DNA from: Woeseiaceae bacterium
GTDB lineage: Bacteria > Pseudomonadota > Gammaproteobacteria > Steroidobacterales > Woeseiaceae
Reading direction: 5' to 3'
DNA length: 64,000 nt
NCBI GenBank assembly: GCA_029246105.1
Contig: JAQWOA010000004.1
Location: 1 to 64,000 of the forward strand
Shown piece after piece: positions 7,454 to 16,824 of this stretch. Position 1 is the first letter of the stretch, and every line of letters begins with the position of its first letter. The notes beneath the pieces are model-generated. The model searched no databases, had not been told where the DNA came from, and was given only the letters and a program-made list of their open reading frames with translations. The position numbers and the translations under genes are program-made.

Positions 7454-9256
7454 TCAGGCAGCACGACCCTTTGTTATTTCCTCAAGTATTCGGTCAACGA
7501 CAAATCCAGAGTTAATTGGCATACCGTTATAATGCAATAACGATACCAATTTTCTCTGATTCGCCTCTATATCATTAATTAACAAGGTGCGTAACTGTGC
7601 GTCACGGTTCTGCTCAACGACGTATACAACATCATGCTTTTCAATAAACTCAGCAACATCTTTACTGAACGGAAACGACCGGATTCGGCAGTAGTTCAAA
7701 CCGATATCCTTTACCACTAATCGATCCAACGCTTCCTTGCATGCACTGTCTCCACTTCCGATAGTGATTATCCCAGCCTTATTGAGTTTGGAATATAGAA
7801 TTTCTGGTTTCGGCAAAATGCTGCGTGCAGTTTCCCATTTTATTAGCAATCGATCGATGACATCCTGATAGGCTGTGGCGTCTTCAGTATAAGTTCCTAA
7901 CTTGGTATGGCCAGATCCTCTCGTAAAAAATGCACCCTTTGGATGTTCTCCTGGAAGTGTTCGGTAAGGAATTCCATCGCCATCAACGTCGAGATATCGA
8001 TAAAATTTATCCATCTCCTCAAGTTGCTCTGCATTCAAAACTTTACCTCGATCCGGCACATAGGATTCATCCCACTCTAGCTCTGGCACTATCCAGTCAT
8101 TCATTCCGATATCAAGATCCGACATAACTATCACAGGTGTTTGCAGGCGTTCAGCCATATCGAATGCTTTAGGTGCCATATAAAAACATTCTCCAGGGTC
8201 CGAAGGAAATAATAGAACATGCTTGGTGTCGCCATGGGAAGCATACGCACAACTTAGTAGATCACATTGTTGTGTGCGTGTTGGCATTCCTGTCGACGGT
8301 CCAGTTCGCTGAACATTGAATATGACAGTTGGAATCTCAGCATAATAAGCAAAACCAATGAATTCACTCATTAACGAAATTCCTGGACCACTGGTTGGTG
8401 TAAAAGAGCGGGCGCCATTCCATGCCGCTCCCAAAACCATACCAATTGCGGCCAACTCATCTTCAGCCTGAATTATTGCGTAAGTATTTTTGCCGGTTTC
8501 AGGATCAACCCTATAGCGTGAACAAAAGCCTCGAAAAGCGTCCATGAGTGATGTCGATGGGGTTATCGGATACCAGGCACCGACAGTTGCACCAGCGTAC
8601 ATACAACCAAGTCCTGCGGCCGTATTACCATCCATAATGACACTGTTTGACGTCTTATCCATTTTCTCGACATGCATAGGTAATGGACATGTGAAGTTAT
8701 TTTTTGCGTAGTCATAGCCAAGACGAATAGCTTGCATATTAGAATCAATCAGATGGGATTTTGCTGCGAACGTTTCCTCGAGTAGCTTTATTATAATTTC
8801 CAGATCAATATCAAGTAATGCCGCAATAGTGCCGACATAGGCAACATTTTTCATTAGGATGCGCGTCCGTACACCGTTAAAACTCTCGTTACATAATTTT
8901 GAGAGTGGAATTCCAATAACAGTTATATCCTCGCGATTAAGTAACTCACTACGCGGCCAAGTTGAGTCATATATCAGCCATCCACCCGGAGTAACTTCAG
9001 CCATATCTTTTACGTAGGTTTGAGCATTCAGAGCGACCATAACGTCGACGCGATTCGAACGTGACTTATAGCCGGCGCCTGTTACACGAATTTCATACCA
9101 AGTTGGCAGTCCTTGGATATTGGAAGGAAAGTAGTTCTTGCCCACTACCGGTATGCCCATACGGAATATGGACTTCATCAGTAATCCATTAGCACTTGCG
9201 GAACCGGTTCCGTTCACTGTGGCAATCTTAATAACAACGTCATTTATCGTCGACAC
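7454..9256 (-). CDS. korA: 2-oxoacid:ferredoxin oxidoreductase, fused gamma-alpha subunit (KorA type)
   Basis: The 600-residue protein starts with the gamma domain (residues about 5-190, KNYFPSNIQGLPTWYEIRV) and continues into the alpha pyrimidine-binding domain from about 205 (GNTAAGLGCMYAGATVGAWYPITPSTSLMD). It contains the conserved TSGPGISLMSEFIGFAYYAEIP segment and ends in a C-terminal domain with YVVEQNRDAQL. Together with KorB it decarboxylates a 2-oxoacid to acyl-CoA and reduces ferredoxin. It lies 9 bp downstream of the flavoprotein gene and 13 bp upstream of korB, so all three form one operon. Gamma-alpha fusion is common in KorA proteins. Confidence 0.9.
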   Translation of the reverse strand: MSTINDVVIKIATVNGTGSASANGLLMKSIFRMGIPVVGKNYFPSNIQGLPTWYEIRVTGAGYKSRSNRVDVMVALNAQTYVKDMAEVTPGGWLIYDSTWPRSELLNREDITVIGIPLSKLCNESFNGVRTRILMKNVAYVGTIAALLDIDLEIIIKLLEETFAAKSHLIDSNMQAIRLGYDYAKNNFTCPLPMHVEKMDKTSNSVIMDGNTAAGLGCMYAGATVGAWYPITPSTSLMDAFRGFCSRYRVDPETGKNTYAIIQAEDELAAIGMVLGAAWNGARSFTPTSGPGISLMSEFIGFAYYAEIPTVIFNVQRTGPSTGMPTRTQQCDLLSCAYASHGDTKHVLLFPSDPGECFYMAPKAFDMAERLQTPVIVMSDLDIGMNDWIVPELEWDESYVPDRGKVLNAEQLEEMDKFYRYLDVDGDGIPYRTLPGEHPKGAFFTRGSGHTKLGTYTEDATAYQDVIDRLLIKWETARSILPKPEILYSKLNKAGIITIGSGDSACKEALDRLVVKDIGLNYCRIRSFPFSKDVAEFIEKHDVVYVVEQNRDAQLRTLLINDIEANQRKLVSLLHYNGMPINSGFVVDRILEEITKGRAA

Positions 9257-9265
9257 GTGATGCCT

Positions 9266-11080
9266 CTATGAGTTCGATTCAATAGCTGATAAGGGTTCTT
9301 CATCAGATAATTGATCTTTTGCATAAGGAATAAGTATTGCAGATTTCTGCATATCCCAGGCTCCTGTCGGACAACGCTCTGCGCACAAACTACAATGCAC
9401 ACAAAGATCTTCATCTTTAATCATTACGCGTCCAGTGTGCGGAAGATCATCTGATACATATAAATCCTGTTCGTGATTATTCGCTGGCGCAGACAAACGC
9501 GTACGAAGATCATCCTGCTCACCATTCATAGTAATCGTCAGACAGTTGACTGGGCAAACATCAATGCAAGCATCACACTCAATGCAGAGATTAGCAGTGA
9601 AAACAGTTTGGATATCGCAGTTTAGACACCTCTCAACTTCCTGCACCGCTTGCTCTGCAGTAAAGCCAAGCTCAACTTCAATATCAACTTTCTTAAAGCG
9701 ATCCAATAAATCCACATGCGGCATTAATCGACGAGACGCATCGTCATAGTCATTTGAAAAACTCCACTCATGCATGCCCATTTTCTGACTGACGAGATTC
9801 AGTCCATCAGGAAGTCGCTTTGAAATACTTTCGCCCTGACAATAGCGATGTATGGATATTGCCGCCTGATGCCCATGCTCTACTGCCCAGATAATATTTT
9901 TAGGCCCAAAGGCTGCATCACCACCAAAGAAAACACCATCACGGCCACTCATCATTGTGGTCTCATCCACCAAAGGACAATCCCAATCATTAAAATTAAT
10001 ACCAATATCTCGTTCAATCCATGGGAACGCATTGTCTTGGCCAATAGCCAATACAACATCATCACAAGGTATGATTTTTTCACCGCTAACGGTGCCACGA
10101 TCAATACCACCGCTCTCATCGACTTTATATTCCATTAATTCAAACTTCATGCCGACTAGTTTGCCATCTTTAATAACAAACTCTTTAGGCGAATGATTAG
10201 TTAATATTTCAACGTTTTCTTCCTCAGCATCTTCAAGTTCCCATTCTGACGCCTTAAAAAATCCGCGTGGCTTCCTAGCCATAACTTTCACACTTTCAGC
10301 GCCAATTCTAAGAGATGTTCTACAGCAATCCATAGCAGTATTGCCAACACCAATAATGAGAACGTTCTTGCCAACTTCTTTAATATGTTCAAAAGCGACA
10401 GACTCGAGCCAATCAATACCAATATGAATTCGATCTGAATCATAGCGTCCTGGAATCTCAAGATTCTTACCACGTGGCGCACCGGTACCAACAAACACTG
10501 CATCAAAGTTATCTTCAAGCAACCCTTTCAGGCTATCGATGGGATGATTCAACTTTAAATCAACGTCCATATCGAGAATATAACCAATCTCTTCATCCAA
10601 AACCTTCGGTGGCAATCGAAATTGAGGAATATTAGTACGCATGAGGCCACCAGTGATTGGTAGCGCTTCAAAAATAGTCACTTCATATCCCAATGGCGCA
10701 AGATCATTTGCCACCGTCAAAGAAGCACATCCAGCACCAATCAATGCAACTCTTTTGCCGTTGCTAATTTTCGGCGCTTTTGGCAAAAATTCAGTGATGT
10801 CATCTCGATGATCAGCCGCAACGCGCTTAAGTCGACATATAGCAACTGGTTCATCTTCGACTCGCCCACGACGACACGCTGGTTCACAAGGGCGGTCACA
10901 GACTCTACCGAGAATACCCGGAAAAACATTGGATTTCCGATTCTCCATGTAAGCTTCGGAAAATTGCCCCTGCGCAATCATTCGAATGTATGCGGGCACA
11001 TCAGTATGTGCGGGACAGCCCCATTGGCAGTCAACTACCTTATGGAAGTACTCAGGATTGGAAGTATCTGTTGGCTTCAT
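9266..11080 (-). CDS. GltD-like FAD/NAD(P) oxidoreductase with C-terminal 2x[4Fe-4S] domain, partner of KorAB
   Basis: This is a 604-residue, three-part protein. Residues about 1-95 are the GltD-type N-terminal iron-sulfur domain with clustered cysteines (CQWGCPAHTDVPAY, VCDRPCEPACRRG). Residues about 105-425 are the FAD/NAD(P) domain (LIGAGCASLTVANDLA; second nucleotide fold VLIIGVGNTAMDCCRTSLR; FFGGDAA). The C-terminal part carries two ferredoxin-type clusters, CIECDACIDVCPVNC and CVHCSLCAERCPTGA. As first gene of the operon with korA and korB, it most likely passes electrons between NAD(P)H and the reductase or ferredoxin. The domain reading is firm; the direction of electron flow is inference. 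Confidence 0.88.
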   Translation of the reverse strand: MKPTDTSNPEYFHKVVDCQWGCPAHTDVPAYIRMIAQGQFSEAYMENRKSNVFPGILGRVCDRPCEPACRRGRVEDEPVAICRLKRVAADHRDDITEFLPKAPKISNGKRVALIGAGCASLTVANDLAPLGYEVTIFEALPITGGLMRTNIPQFRLPPKVLDEEIGYILDMDVDLKLNHPIDSLKGLLEDNFDAVFVGTGAPRGKNLEIPGRYDSDRIHIGIDWLESVAFEHIKEVGKNVLIIGVGNTAMDCCRTSLRIGAESVKVMARKPRGFFKASEWELEDAEEENVEILTNHSPKEFVIKDGKLVGMKFELMEYKVDESGGIDRGTVSGEKIIPCDDVVLAIGQDNAFPWIERDIGINFNDWDCPLVDETTMMSGRDGVFFGGDAAFGPKNIIWAVEHGHQAAISIHRYCQGESISKRLPDGLNLVSQKMGMHEWSFSNDYDDASRRLMPHVDLLDRFKKVDIEVELGFTAEQAVQEVERCLNCDIQTVFTANLCIECDACIDVCPVNCLTITMNGEQDDLRTRLSAPANNHEQDLYVSDDLPHTGRVMIKDEDLCVHCSLCAERCPTGAWDMQKSAILIPYAKDQLSDEEPLSAIESNS

Positions 11081-11186
11081 TCAGATGCTCAAAACTGGCA
11101 TCTAATGATGCCAGATAGTCAATTACGGTCCTTAGTTTTTCGCTAGCATAACGGTATCGCTGTGAAAGTAAACAAATTCTGCCTAC

Positions 11187-12527
11187 TCAGCGCGCGCGTC
11201 CGTAAATCAATCTCTTTCCAGCTATATTCCCGGTCAGCTTACCGTCGTCATAAACAATAGCGCCATTAACAATCGTTGTATCAATACTGGCAGAAAACTC
11301 ATGATTTTCAAACGGTGACCACTGGCACTTAAATAAAATATTTGAGGGTGTGACGCGATACGATTTCTTTGGGTCGACAATCACAAGATCTGCGAACCAC
11401 CCTTCTCTCACATAACCTCTCTCAGAAACACCAAAAATGTCCGCCGGAGCATGACAAGCTCGATCTACTATCAATTCCGGGCTAATTTCATCATTAGCAG
11501 CGAGATCAAATAAAATTAGCAACGCATGTTGAACCAATGGCAATCCAGCTGGAGCTTTAAAATATTTCTTTGCTTTTTCAGTTGCCGTATGAGGTGCATG
11601 ATCTGTTGCTATAACATCGATGCGTTGGTCATTAAGTGCTGCAATTAGTGCCTCTCGGTCCGCCCTGCTTTTTATCGCTGGGTTAGTTTTAATTTTTGCA
11701 CCAAGCTCTTCGTATCGTGAATCATCAAACCAAAGATGATGGACGCAAGCCTCTGCAGTAATACGCTTTTGTGAGCGATGAGAGCTATTAAATAAGCCCA
11801 TTTCAACGGCCGTGGTCAGATGCAAAACGTGCAGCAAAGCATCGTGACGACTTGCAAGCCCGACGGCCAACTGCGAAGACTTCAAGCATGCAGCTTCTGA
11901 ACGAATTGTCGGATGCTCTGAAAATGGAACATTGTCACCGTACCTTTTCCGCGCTTTATCTTCAGCAGTCCAGATCATCGGAGAATCCTCACAATGAGTA
12001 AGTACTATTGTTGGAGCATGCTCAAAAAGCTTCTCCAGCGCCTCTGGATTATCAACTAACATGTCTCCAGTTGACGCACCCATGAAAGCTTTAATACCTG
12101 CCCCCTCACCAACCTTGAGGGCCTTGATCTCTTCAATATTGCTATTAGTCGCACCGAGATAGAAACCGTAATTTGAAGTGCAGCGGTTTTCGGCGATTCC
12201 GTATTTATCGCGCAGCGCGGTGCGCGTGGTAGTTTGCGGATTCACATTCGGCATATCCATAAAGCTGGTTATACCTCCAGCTGCCGCTGCCGCTGACTCT
12301 GATGCCAAATCAGCTTTATGGGTCATTCCCGGCTCACGAAAATGCACCTGATCATCAATCATACCGGGCATCAAATATTTACCCGCCAGATCGATCACTG
12401 ATGCGCTCTCTGGCGCAACTATCGAAGTATCAATCTGAGCAATGCGTTCACCTTCAATAAGGACATCCGCATCCCGAATCTGGCCCTCGTTTATCAAACG
12501 GGCATTCGTTAATAAAAGCTTACTCAA
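11187..12527 (-). CDS. pyrC: Dihydroorotase, class I type
   Basis: The enzyme closes carbamoyl-aspartate to dihydroorotate in pyrimidine synthesis. The 446-residue protein has the amidohydrolase layout: N-terminal LLLTNARLINEGQ, the metal motif region MPGMIDDQVHFREPG at 53-67, AGGITSFMDMPN, GAGIKAFMGASTGDML with the lysine that is normally carboxylated, VLTHCEDS, and IATDHAPHT. In the first motif Gln60 occupies the usual place of the first His of HxH. I recall the same DDQVHFREPG variant in other bacterial dihydroorotases, so this looks like a natural subfamily and not damage. It is divergent from ilvA with 48 bp between the starts. Allantoinase is a less likely alternative. Confidence 0.85.
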   Translation of the reverse strand: MSKLLLTNARLINEGQIRDADVLIEGERIAQIDTSIVAPESASVIDLAGKYLMPGMIDDQVHFREPGMTHKADLASESAAAAAGGITSFMDMPNVNPQTTTRTALRDKYGIAENRCTSNYGFYLGATNSNIEEIKALKVGEGAGIKAFMGASTGDMLVDNPEALEKLFEHAPTIVLTHCEDSPMIWTAEDKARKRYGDNVPFSEHPTIRSEAACLKSSQLAVGLASRHDALLHVLHLTTAVEMGLFNSSHRSQKRITAEACVHHLWFDDSRYEELGAKIKTNPAIKSRADREALIAALNDQRIDVIATDHAPHTATEKAKKYFKAPAGLPLVQHALLILFDLAANDEISPELIVDRACHAPADIFGVSERGYVREGWFADLVIVDPKKSYRVTPSNILFKCQWSPFENHEFSASIDTTIVNGAIVYDDGKLTGNIAGKRLIYGRAR

Positions 12528-12575
12528 TTGACTAATCCCACTAAATTCAATTCCTAATTATGGGAGGGCCGAACG

Positions 12576-14147
12576 ATGATTACCATTACTACTTTTGCGG
12601 AACGTCTCCTAGTATGCGATAACCGCGAGATGAACGCTATCAACTACCTCGAGTTAATTCGGAATGCGGATGTCTATGACGTGGCGATAAAATCGCCACT
12701 TGAGCTCGCCAGTGCTCTCTCTAAGCGAGCAAATAACCGCATCTTAATGAAACGTGAAGACTTACAGCCGGTTTTTTCATTCAAGCTTCGTGGTGCCTAC
12801 AATAAAATCGCCAATTTAAGTGACGATGAACTTGCCAAAGGTGTCATCTGCAGTTCAGCAGGCAATCATGCACAGGGTGTCGCATTAGCTGCTAAGAAAC
12901 GCGGAGTTCGTGCGGTTATTGTGATGCCAGTGACTACACCGCCCATTAAGGTAGATGCAGTTCACGCGCTCGGTGGGGAAGTTATATTGAGCGGCAACGC
13001 CTATGATGACGCTTATGAATATGCCAGGCGACTTGAAATCAAACAAGGTCTCACATTCATTCACCCATTTGATGATCCAGCTGTAATTGCGGGACAAGGG
13101 ACCATTGGCGCAGAAATCTTGCAACAGACTGATGGTAAAATTGATGCTGTTTTTGTACCGATCGGCGGTGGTGGTTTGATCGCTGGAATCGCAGCTTGCA
13201 TTAAACTTCAATATCCAAAAATCAAAATCATCGGTGTCGAACCAGATGACTCAGCAGCTATGCGAGACTCAATCGTAGCAGGCAAACCAGTGTCGCTTGA
13301 GCATGTTGGAATTTTTGCTGATGGTGTCGCGGTGCGTCGCGTTGGAGACGAAACATTCAGACTTTGTCAGAAATTTGTTGATGAGATTATTACAGTCGAC
13401 ACAGATCAGTGTTGCGCAGCGATACGCGACATATTTGAAGACACCCGTTCCATCGTTGAGCCCGCAGGTGGGCTTGCCGTTGCCGGTGCCAAAAAATATA
13501 TCGCGTTGAATAATCTAAATGACAAAACCCTAGTTACGATAAGTTGTGGCGCAAATGTTAATTTCGATCGTTTACGGCATATCGCAGAACGTGCCTCAAT
13601 CGGTGATCGAGCAGAAATGTTACTCGCCGCCGAGATCCCAGAAAAACCTGGCAGCTTCCGTCAATTTTGTGAAGTACTAGGCAATAGAGGAATCACAGAA
13701 TTCAATTATCGATATGCTGATAAAAATAAAGCGCATATTTTTGTCGGTGTTCAGCTATCAAAACGCCAAGGTGAAGCTAGCGAACTATTGACAGAACTTA
13801 ATAAAACTAACACAAATGTTATCAATTTAAGTGACAACGAAATGGCCAAATTGCATGTTCGACATATGGTAGGTGGTCGATCAACTGATATAAAAAATGA
13901 AAGGCTATTTCGATTCGAATTTCCAGAACGACCTGGAGCTCTTCTAGACTTTCTGAACGCTATTGGTACCGATTGGAACATCAGTTTATTTCACTATAGA
14001 AATCATGGCTCTGATTATGGTCGTGTACTAACAGGTATCGATGTACTCGAAAGCGAAAGCGAGAAACTGGAAGCACACCTTTTAAAGCTTGGTTACTCCT
14101 ACTGGGAAGAAAGTGATAATCCCGCCTACACAATGTTCCTTCAATAG
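12576..14147 (+). CDS. ilvA: Biosynthetic threonine ammonia-lyase
   Basis: IlvA deaminates threonine to 2-oxobutanoate, the first isoleucine-specific step. The PLP domain holds SFKLRGAY with the Schiff-base lysine (K70), SSAGNHAQGVALAA, and the glycine loop PIGGGGLIAGIA. From about residue 350 there are two ACT-like regulatory repeats, beginning EIPEKPGSFRQF and FEFPERPGALLDF, as in the isoleucine-feedback form. The ATG at 12576 has a strong GGGAGG site 8 bp upstream and gives 523 residues. An internal ATG at 12630 would give the more usual N terminus (MNAINYLELIRNADVYD) but has a poorer ribosome site. I use the first. Confidence 0.95.
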   Translation: MITITTFAERLLVCDNREMNAINYLELIRNADVYDVAIKSPLELASALSKRANNRILMKREDLQPVFSFKLRGAYNKIANLSDDELAKGVICSSAGNHAQGVALAAKKRGVRAVIVMPVTTPPIKVDAVHALGGEVILSGNAYDDAYEYARRLEIKQGLTFIHPFDDPAVIAGQGTIGAEILQQTDGKIDAVFVPIGGGGLIAGIAACIKLQYPKIKIIGVEPDDSAAMRDSIVAGKPVSLEHVGIFADGVAVRRVGDETFRLCQKFVDEIITVDTDQCCAAIRDIFEDTRSIVEPAGGLAVAGAKKYIALNNLNDKTLVTISCGANVNFDRLRHIAERASIGDRAEMLLAAEIPEKPGSFRQFCEVLGNRGITEFNYRYADKNKAHIFVGVQLSKRQGEASELLTELNKTNTNVINLSDNEMAKLHVRHMVGGRSTDIKNERLFRFEFPERPGALLDFLNAIGTDWNISLFHYRNHGSDYGRVLTGIDVLESESEKLEAHLLKLGYSYWEESDNPAYTMFLQ

Positions 14148-14303
14148 AGTATCTAGGCAATCTATACGACAAATTCACTAATAATTATTATTATTTAATC
14201 AGATGTCGTCACTATCACAACACTCATTACTATGTTGCGTCAGGTCGTGTATAAACAGGGTAAACCCTAAATTTATATTTGCGATAGGCAAAAGAATAAA
14301 CAA

Positions 14304-16664
14304 ATGACGTTCGAGATTGGACTAATCCTCGGAATACTCGTTATTTCACTGATACTTTTTATTAGTGAAATAATTCGTATGGACGTTGTTGCATTGCTCG
14401 TTCTCGGCACACTAGCCATCACAGGATTGGTTGATTCGAAACAGGCTTTCGCTGGATTCAGCAACAGCGCTGTTATTACCGTCTGGGCCATGTTCATATT
14501 AAGTGCGGGGCTAACTCAAACAGGCATCGCTGATATCATTGGCCGACAGATCATGCGAATCGGTGGTAACCGAGAGATCATTCTGATTTTCGTCATAATG
14601 ACTACTGGCGCCGTTTTATCGGCGTTCATGAATAATATTGGCGTCGCAGCACTAATGTTGCCAGTTGTTGTAGAAGTAGCGCAGCGTACCGGTGTCGCTG
14701 CGTCTCGCTTACTAATGCCGCTAGCCTATTCGACGTTGCTCGGTGGCCTCATGACGCTTATTGGGACGCCCCCTAATCTTCTTATAAGTGAATCACTATT
14801 CCTCAGCGGCCATAAGCCTTTTGCTCTGTTCGACTTTATGCCTCTTGGCTCAATAATCATGATTATTGGCGTTCTATTTATTGTTCTTTTAGGTCGGTTT
14901 TTATTGCCAAAAATCAGTATTGAGAGCGAAAAACACGTTAGCCAACGCAGTTTACGATCGCTATACAAACTACAAGAACGCACATTCATGCTACATGTAC
15001 CAAAGAATTCCGTTCTTGTTGGCAAAACACTTATGGAAACACGCATTGGAGCATCAACTGGACTAATAATCCTATCGCTGTTTCGAAATGGTCGGAATGA
15101 CATGCTACCGACGCGAAAAACAATAATTAAGGGTGGCGATGGCTTACTAGTACAAGGTCGGATCGATCAGTTTCGTGAGCTACAGAGATGGAGTGATCTC
15201 GTCATCGAGAGAGAATCAGAAGTTCTCAAACAAATGGTAGCATCAAAAGTCGCATATGCATCGATCGTCGTGACAGAAGGATCGCCTGTTGTTTCCGAAC
15301 TTATCCGGCATGCCGCCTTTCGTACTCGATTCGATGTCGCAGTCGTCGGTATCATGCGAAAAGGAGGTTATCGTCTAACTAACCTCGCTTATGTTCCAAT
15401 CAAAGCCGGTGATCAAATCCTAGTCCAAGGAGAATTAGAGGCGATAGCTCAATTAGAACGATTTCCAGATTTCGAAAAAGTCGAAGTTTATTCGTCAGAG
15501 CAACTTGAGCAGACCTACCAAACTGATGAAAGAATGTTTGTCGTAAGAATTCCTAAGGAGAGTGATCTCGCCGAAGAAACGTTGAAGAAAAGTCGCCTTG
15601 CCGATGTATTCGACTTTCGAGTCTTAGCAGTTTTTCGTAACGGTGAACTTAAAGTAATGCCGCGTGGGGATGAAATTCTTTTTGGATGTGACTTATTGTT
15701 AATCGAGGGACAACAAAGCGATCTGGACGTTTTGCGTGGTATGCAAGAACTCGATATCAACACCAAAGCGCCCAGAAATCAGGCGTCGCAAGAAACTGAA
15801 CGCCTTACACTTATGGACGCGACGTTAGATCCACGCTCTTCTCTAGCAGGCAAAACTGTCGGAGAATTGAATTTTCGAGAGAGATATGGAATCGAATTAA
15901 ATGGAATCTGGCGCGAAGGTAAAACAATAGGCACAGAGCTTGCAGACGAACGTCTGCAAATCGGTGACGCGCTATTGCTACTGGGACCACGTGATCGACT
16001 ACAGCTCTTATCGTCTGATTCAGATTTCCTTATTCTTACTCCGCTCGGACAAAAACCACCGGATACTCGCAAAGCGCCACTCGCCGGATTTATAATGGCG
16101 GCAGTCATCGGCTCAGTAATGGCAGGATACACTCCAATTTCAATTGCAGCCGTTATTGGTGGAACCATCATGGTCCTCACTGGCTGTCTGAGCATGGAGC
16201 AAGCTTATCGATCAATTGACTGGCGAGCTATTTTTCTGATCGCTGGGATGCTGCCACTCGGAACTGCTATGCAAGAAAGCGGCGCAGCTACTTACATTGC
16301 AAGTCAAGTCATGGCCTTCCTTGGTGATGCGGGCCCATGGCCAGTCATTATGAGTCTATACATCTTAACGGCAATAGCGACAATGATTATTCCAACTGCT
16401 GCACTCGTCGTTCTAATGTCTCCAATTGTTTTGTCGGCGATGTCAGATATGGGATTAGCGCCTGAAACCGCAATGATGGCAGTTGCAATAGCCGCATCAG
16501 CGAGCTTCACAAGCCCAATATCACACCCGTCTAATCTGCTCATCATGGGTCCTGGCGGATATCGATTTGTCGATTATCTGAAAGTCGGCATACCGTTAAC
16601 GATTATCGTATTTATTGCGGTAATGATATTGCTGCCTGTTTTTTGGCCGCTGCAGATCTCATAG
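14304..16664 (+). CDS. SLC13/DASS-family permease with internal TrkA-C (RCK_C) domains
   Basis: The 786-residue membrane protein has an N-terminal block of hydrophobic helices (about 1-205) with the DASS-type signature MNNIGVAALMLPVVVEVA and a later TPPNLLISESL. A long soluble insert at about 215-565 contains several RCK_C/TrkA-C repeats, recognisable by recurring phrases such as GDGLLVQG, GDQILVQG, GCDLLLIEG and GDALLLLG. A second helix block follows (about 580-786, with IPTAALVVLMSPIV and SHPSNLLIMGPGGY). This layout is typical of sodium-coupled sulfate or dicarboxylate-like transporters of bacteria, with the soluble part likely sensing a ligand. The substrate cannot be told from sequence. 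It is a single gene. Confidence 0.88.
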   Translation: MTFEIGLILGILVISLILFISEIIRMDVVALLVLGTLAITGLVDSKQAFAGFSNSAVITVWAMFILSAGLTQTGIADIIGRQIMRIGGNREIILIFVIMTTGAVLSAFMNNIGVAALMLPVVVEVAQRTGVAASRLLMPLAYSTLLGGLMTLIGTPPNLLISESLFLSGHKPFALFDFMPLGSIIMIIGVLFIVLLGRFLLPKISIESEKHVSQRSLRSLYKLQERTFMLHVPKNSVLVGKTLMETRIGASTGLIILSLFRNGRNDMLPTRKTIIKGGDGLLVQGRIDQFRELQRWSDLVIERESEVLKQMVASKVAYASIVVTEGSPVVSELIRHAAFRTRFDVAVVGIMRKGGYRLTNLAYVPIKAGDQILVQGELEAIAQLERFPDFEKVEVYSSEQLEQTYQTDERMFVVRIPKESDLAEETLKKSRLADVFDFRVLAVFRNGELKVMPRGDEILFGCDLLLIEGQQSDLDVLRGMQELDINTKAPRNQASQETERLTLMDATLDPRSSLAGKTVGELNFRERYGIELNGIWREGKTIGTELADERLQIGDALLLLGPRDRLQLLSSDSDFLILTPLGQKPPDTRKAPLAGFIMAAVIGSVMAGYTPISIAAVIGGTIMVLTGCLSMEQAYRSIDWRAIFLIAGMLPLGTAMQESGAATYIASQVMAFLGDAGPWPVIMSLYILTAIATMIIPTAALVVLMSPIVLSAMSDMGLAPETAMMAVAIAASASFTSPISHPSNLLIMGPGGYRFVDYLKVGIPLTIIVFIAVMILLPVFWPLQIS

Positions 16665-16824
16665 ATAAATACAATATAATTAAATTCGAAAAAATGCTCT
16701 TGGTTGAAAATTTAATTATCGTAAACGCGAATTATGTTACGGAACAACTAATCATATGACTAAAATAGCAGAGATTTGCACAAATCATTCGGCGATGAAT
16801 ATGGCCCCTAGTACTGTTTTAAAT

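Noticed and set aside
9546-10196. Several plus-strand frames opposite the GltD-like gene
   Set aside because: They mirror a strongly conserved minus-strand coding sequence and have no protein features of their own. The same holds for most frames antisense to long genes in this window.
12576-12630. Possible Thr/Ile attenuator leader peptide before ilvA
   Set aside because: The Ile/Thr run is only a few codons, the frame continues into IlvA without a stop, and no terminator/antiterminator stems were found.
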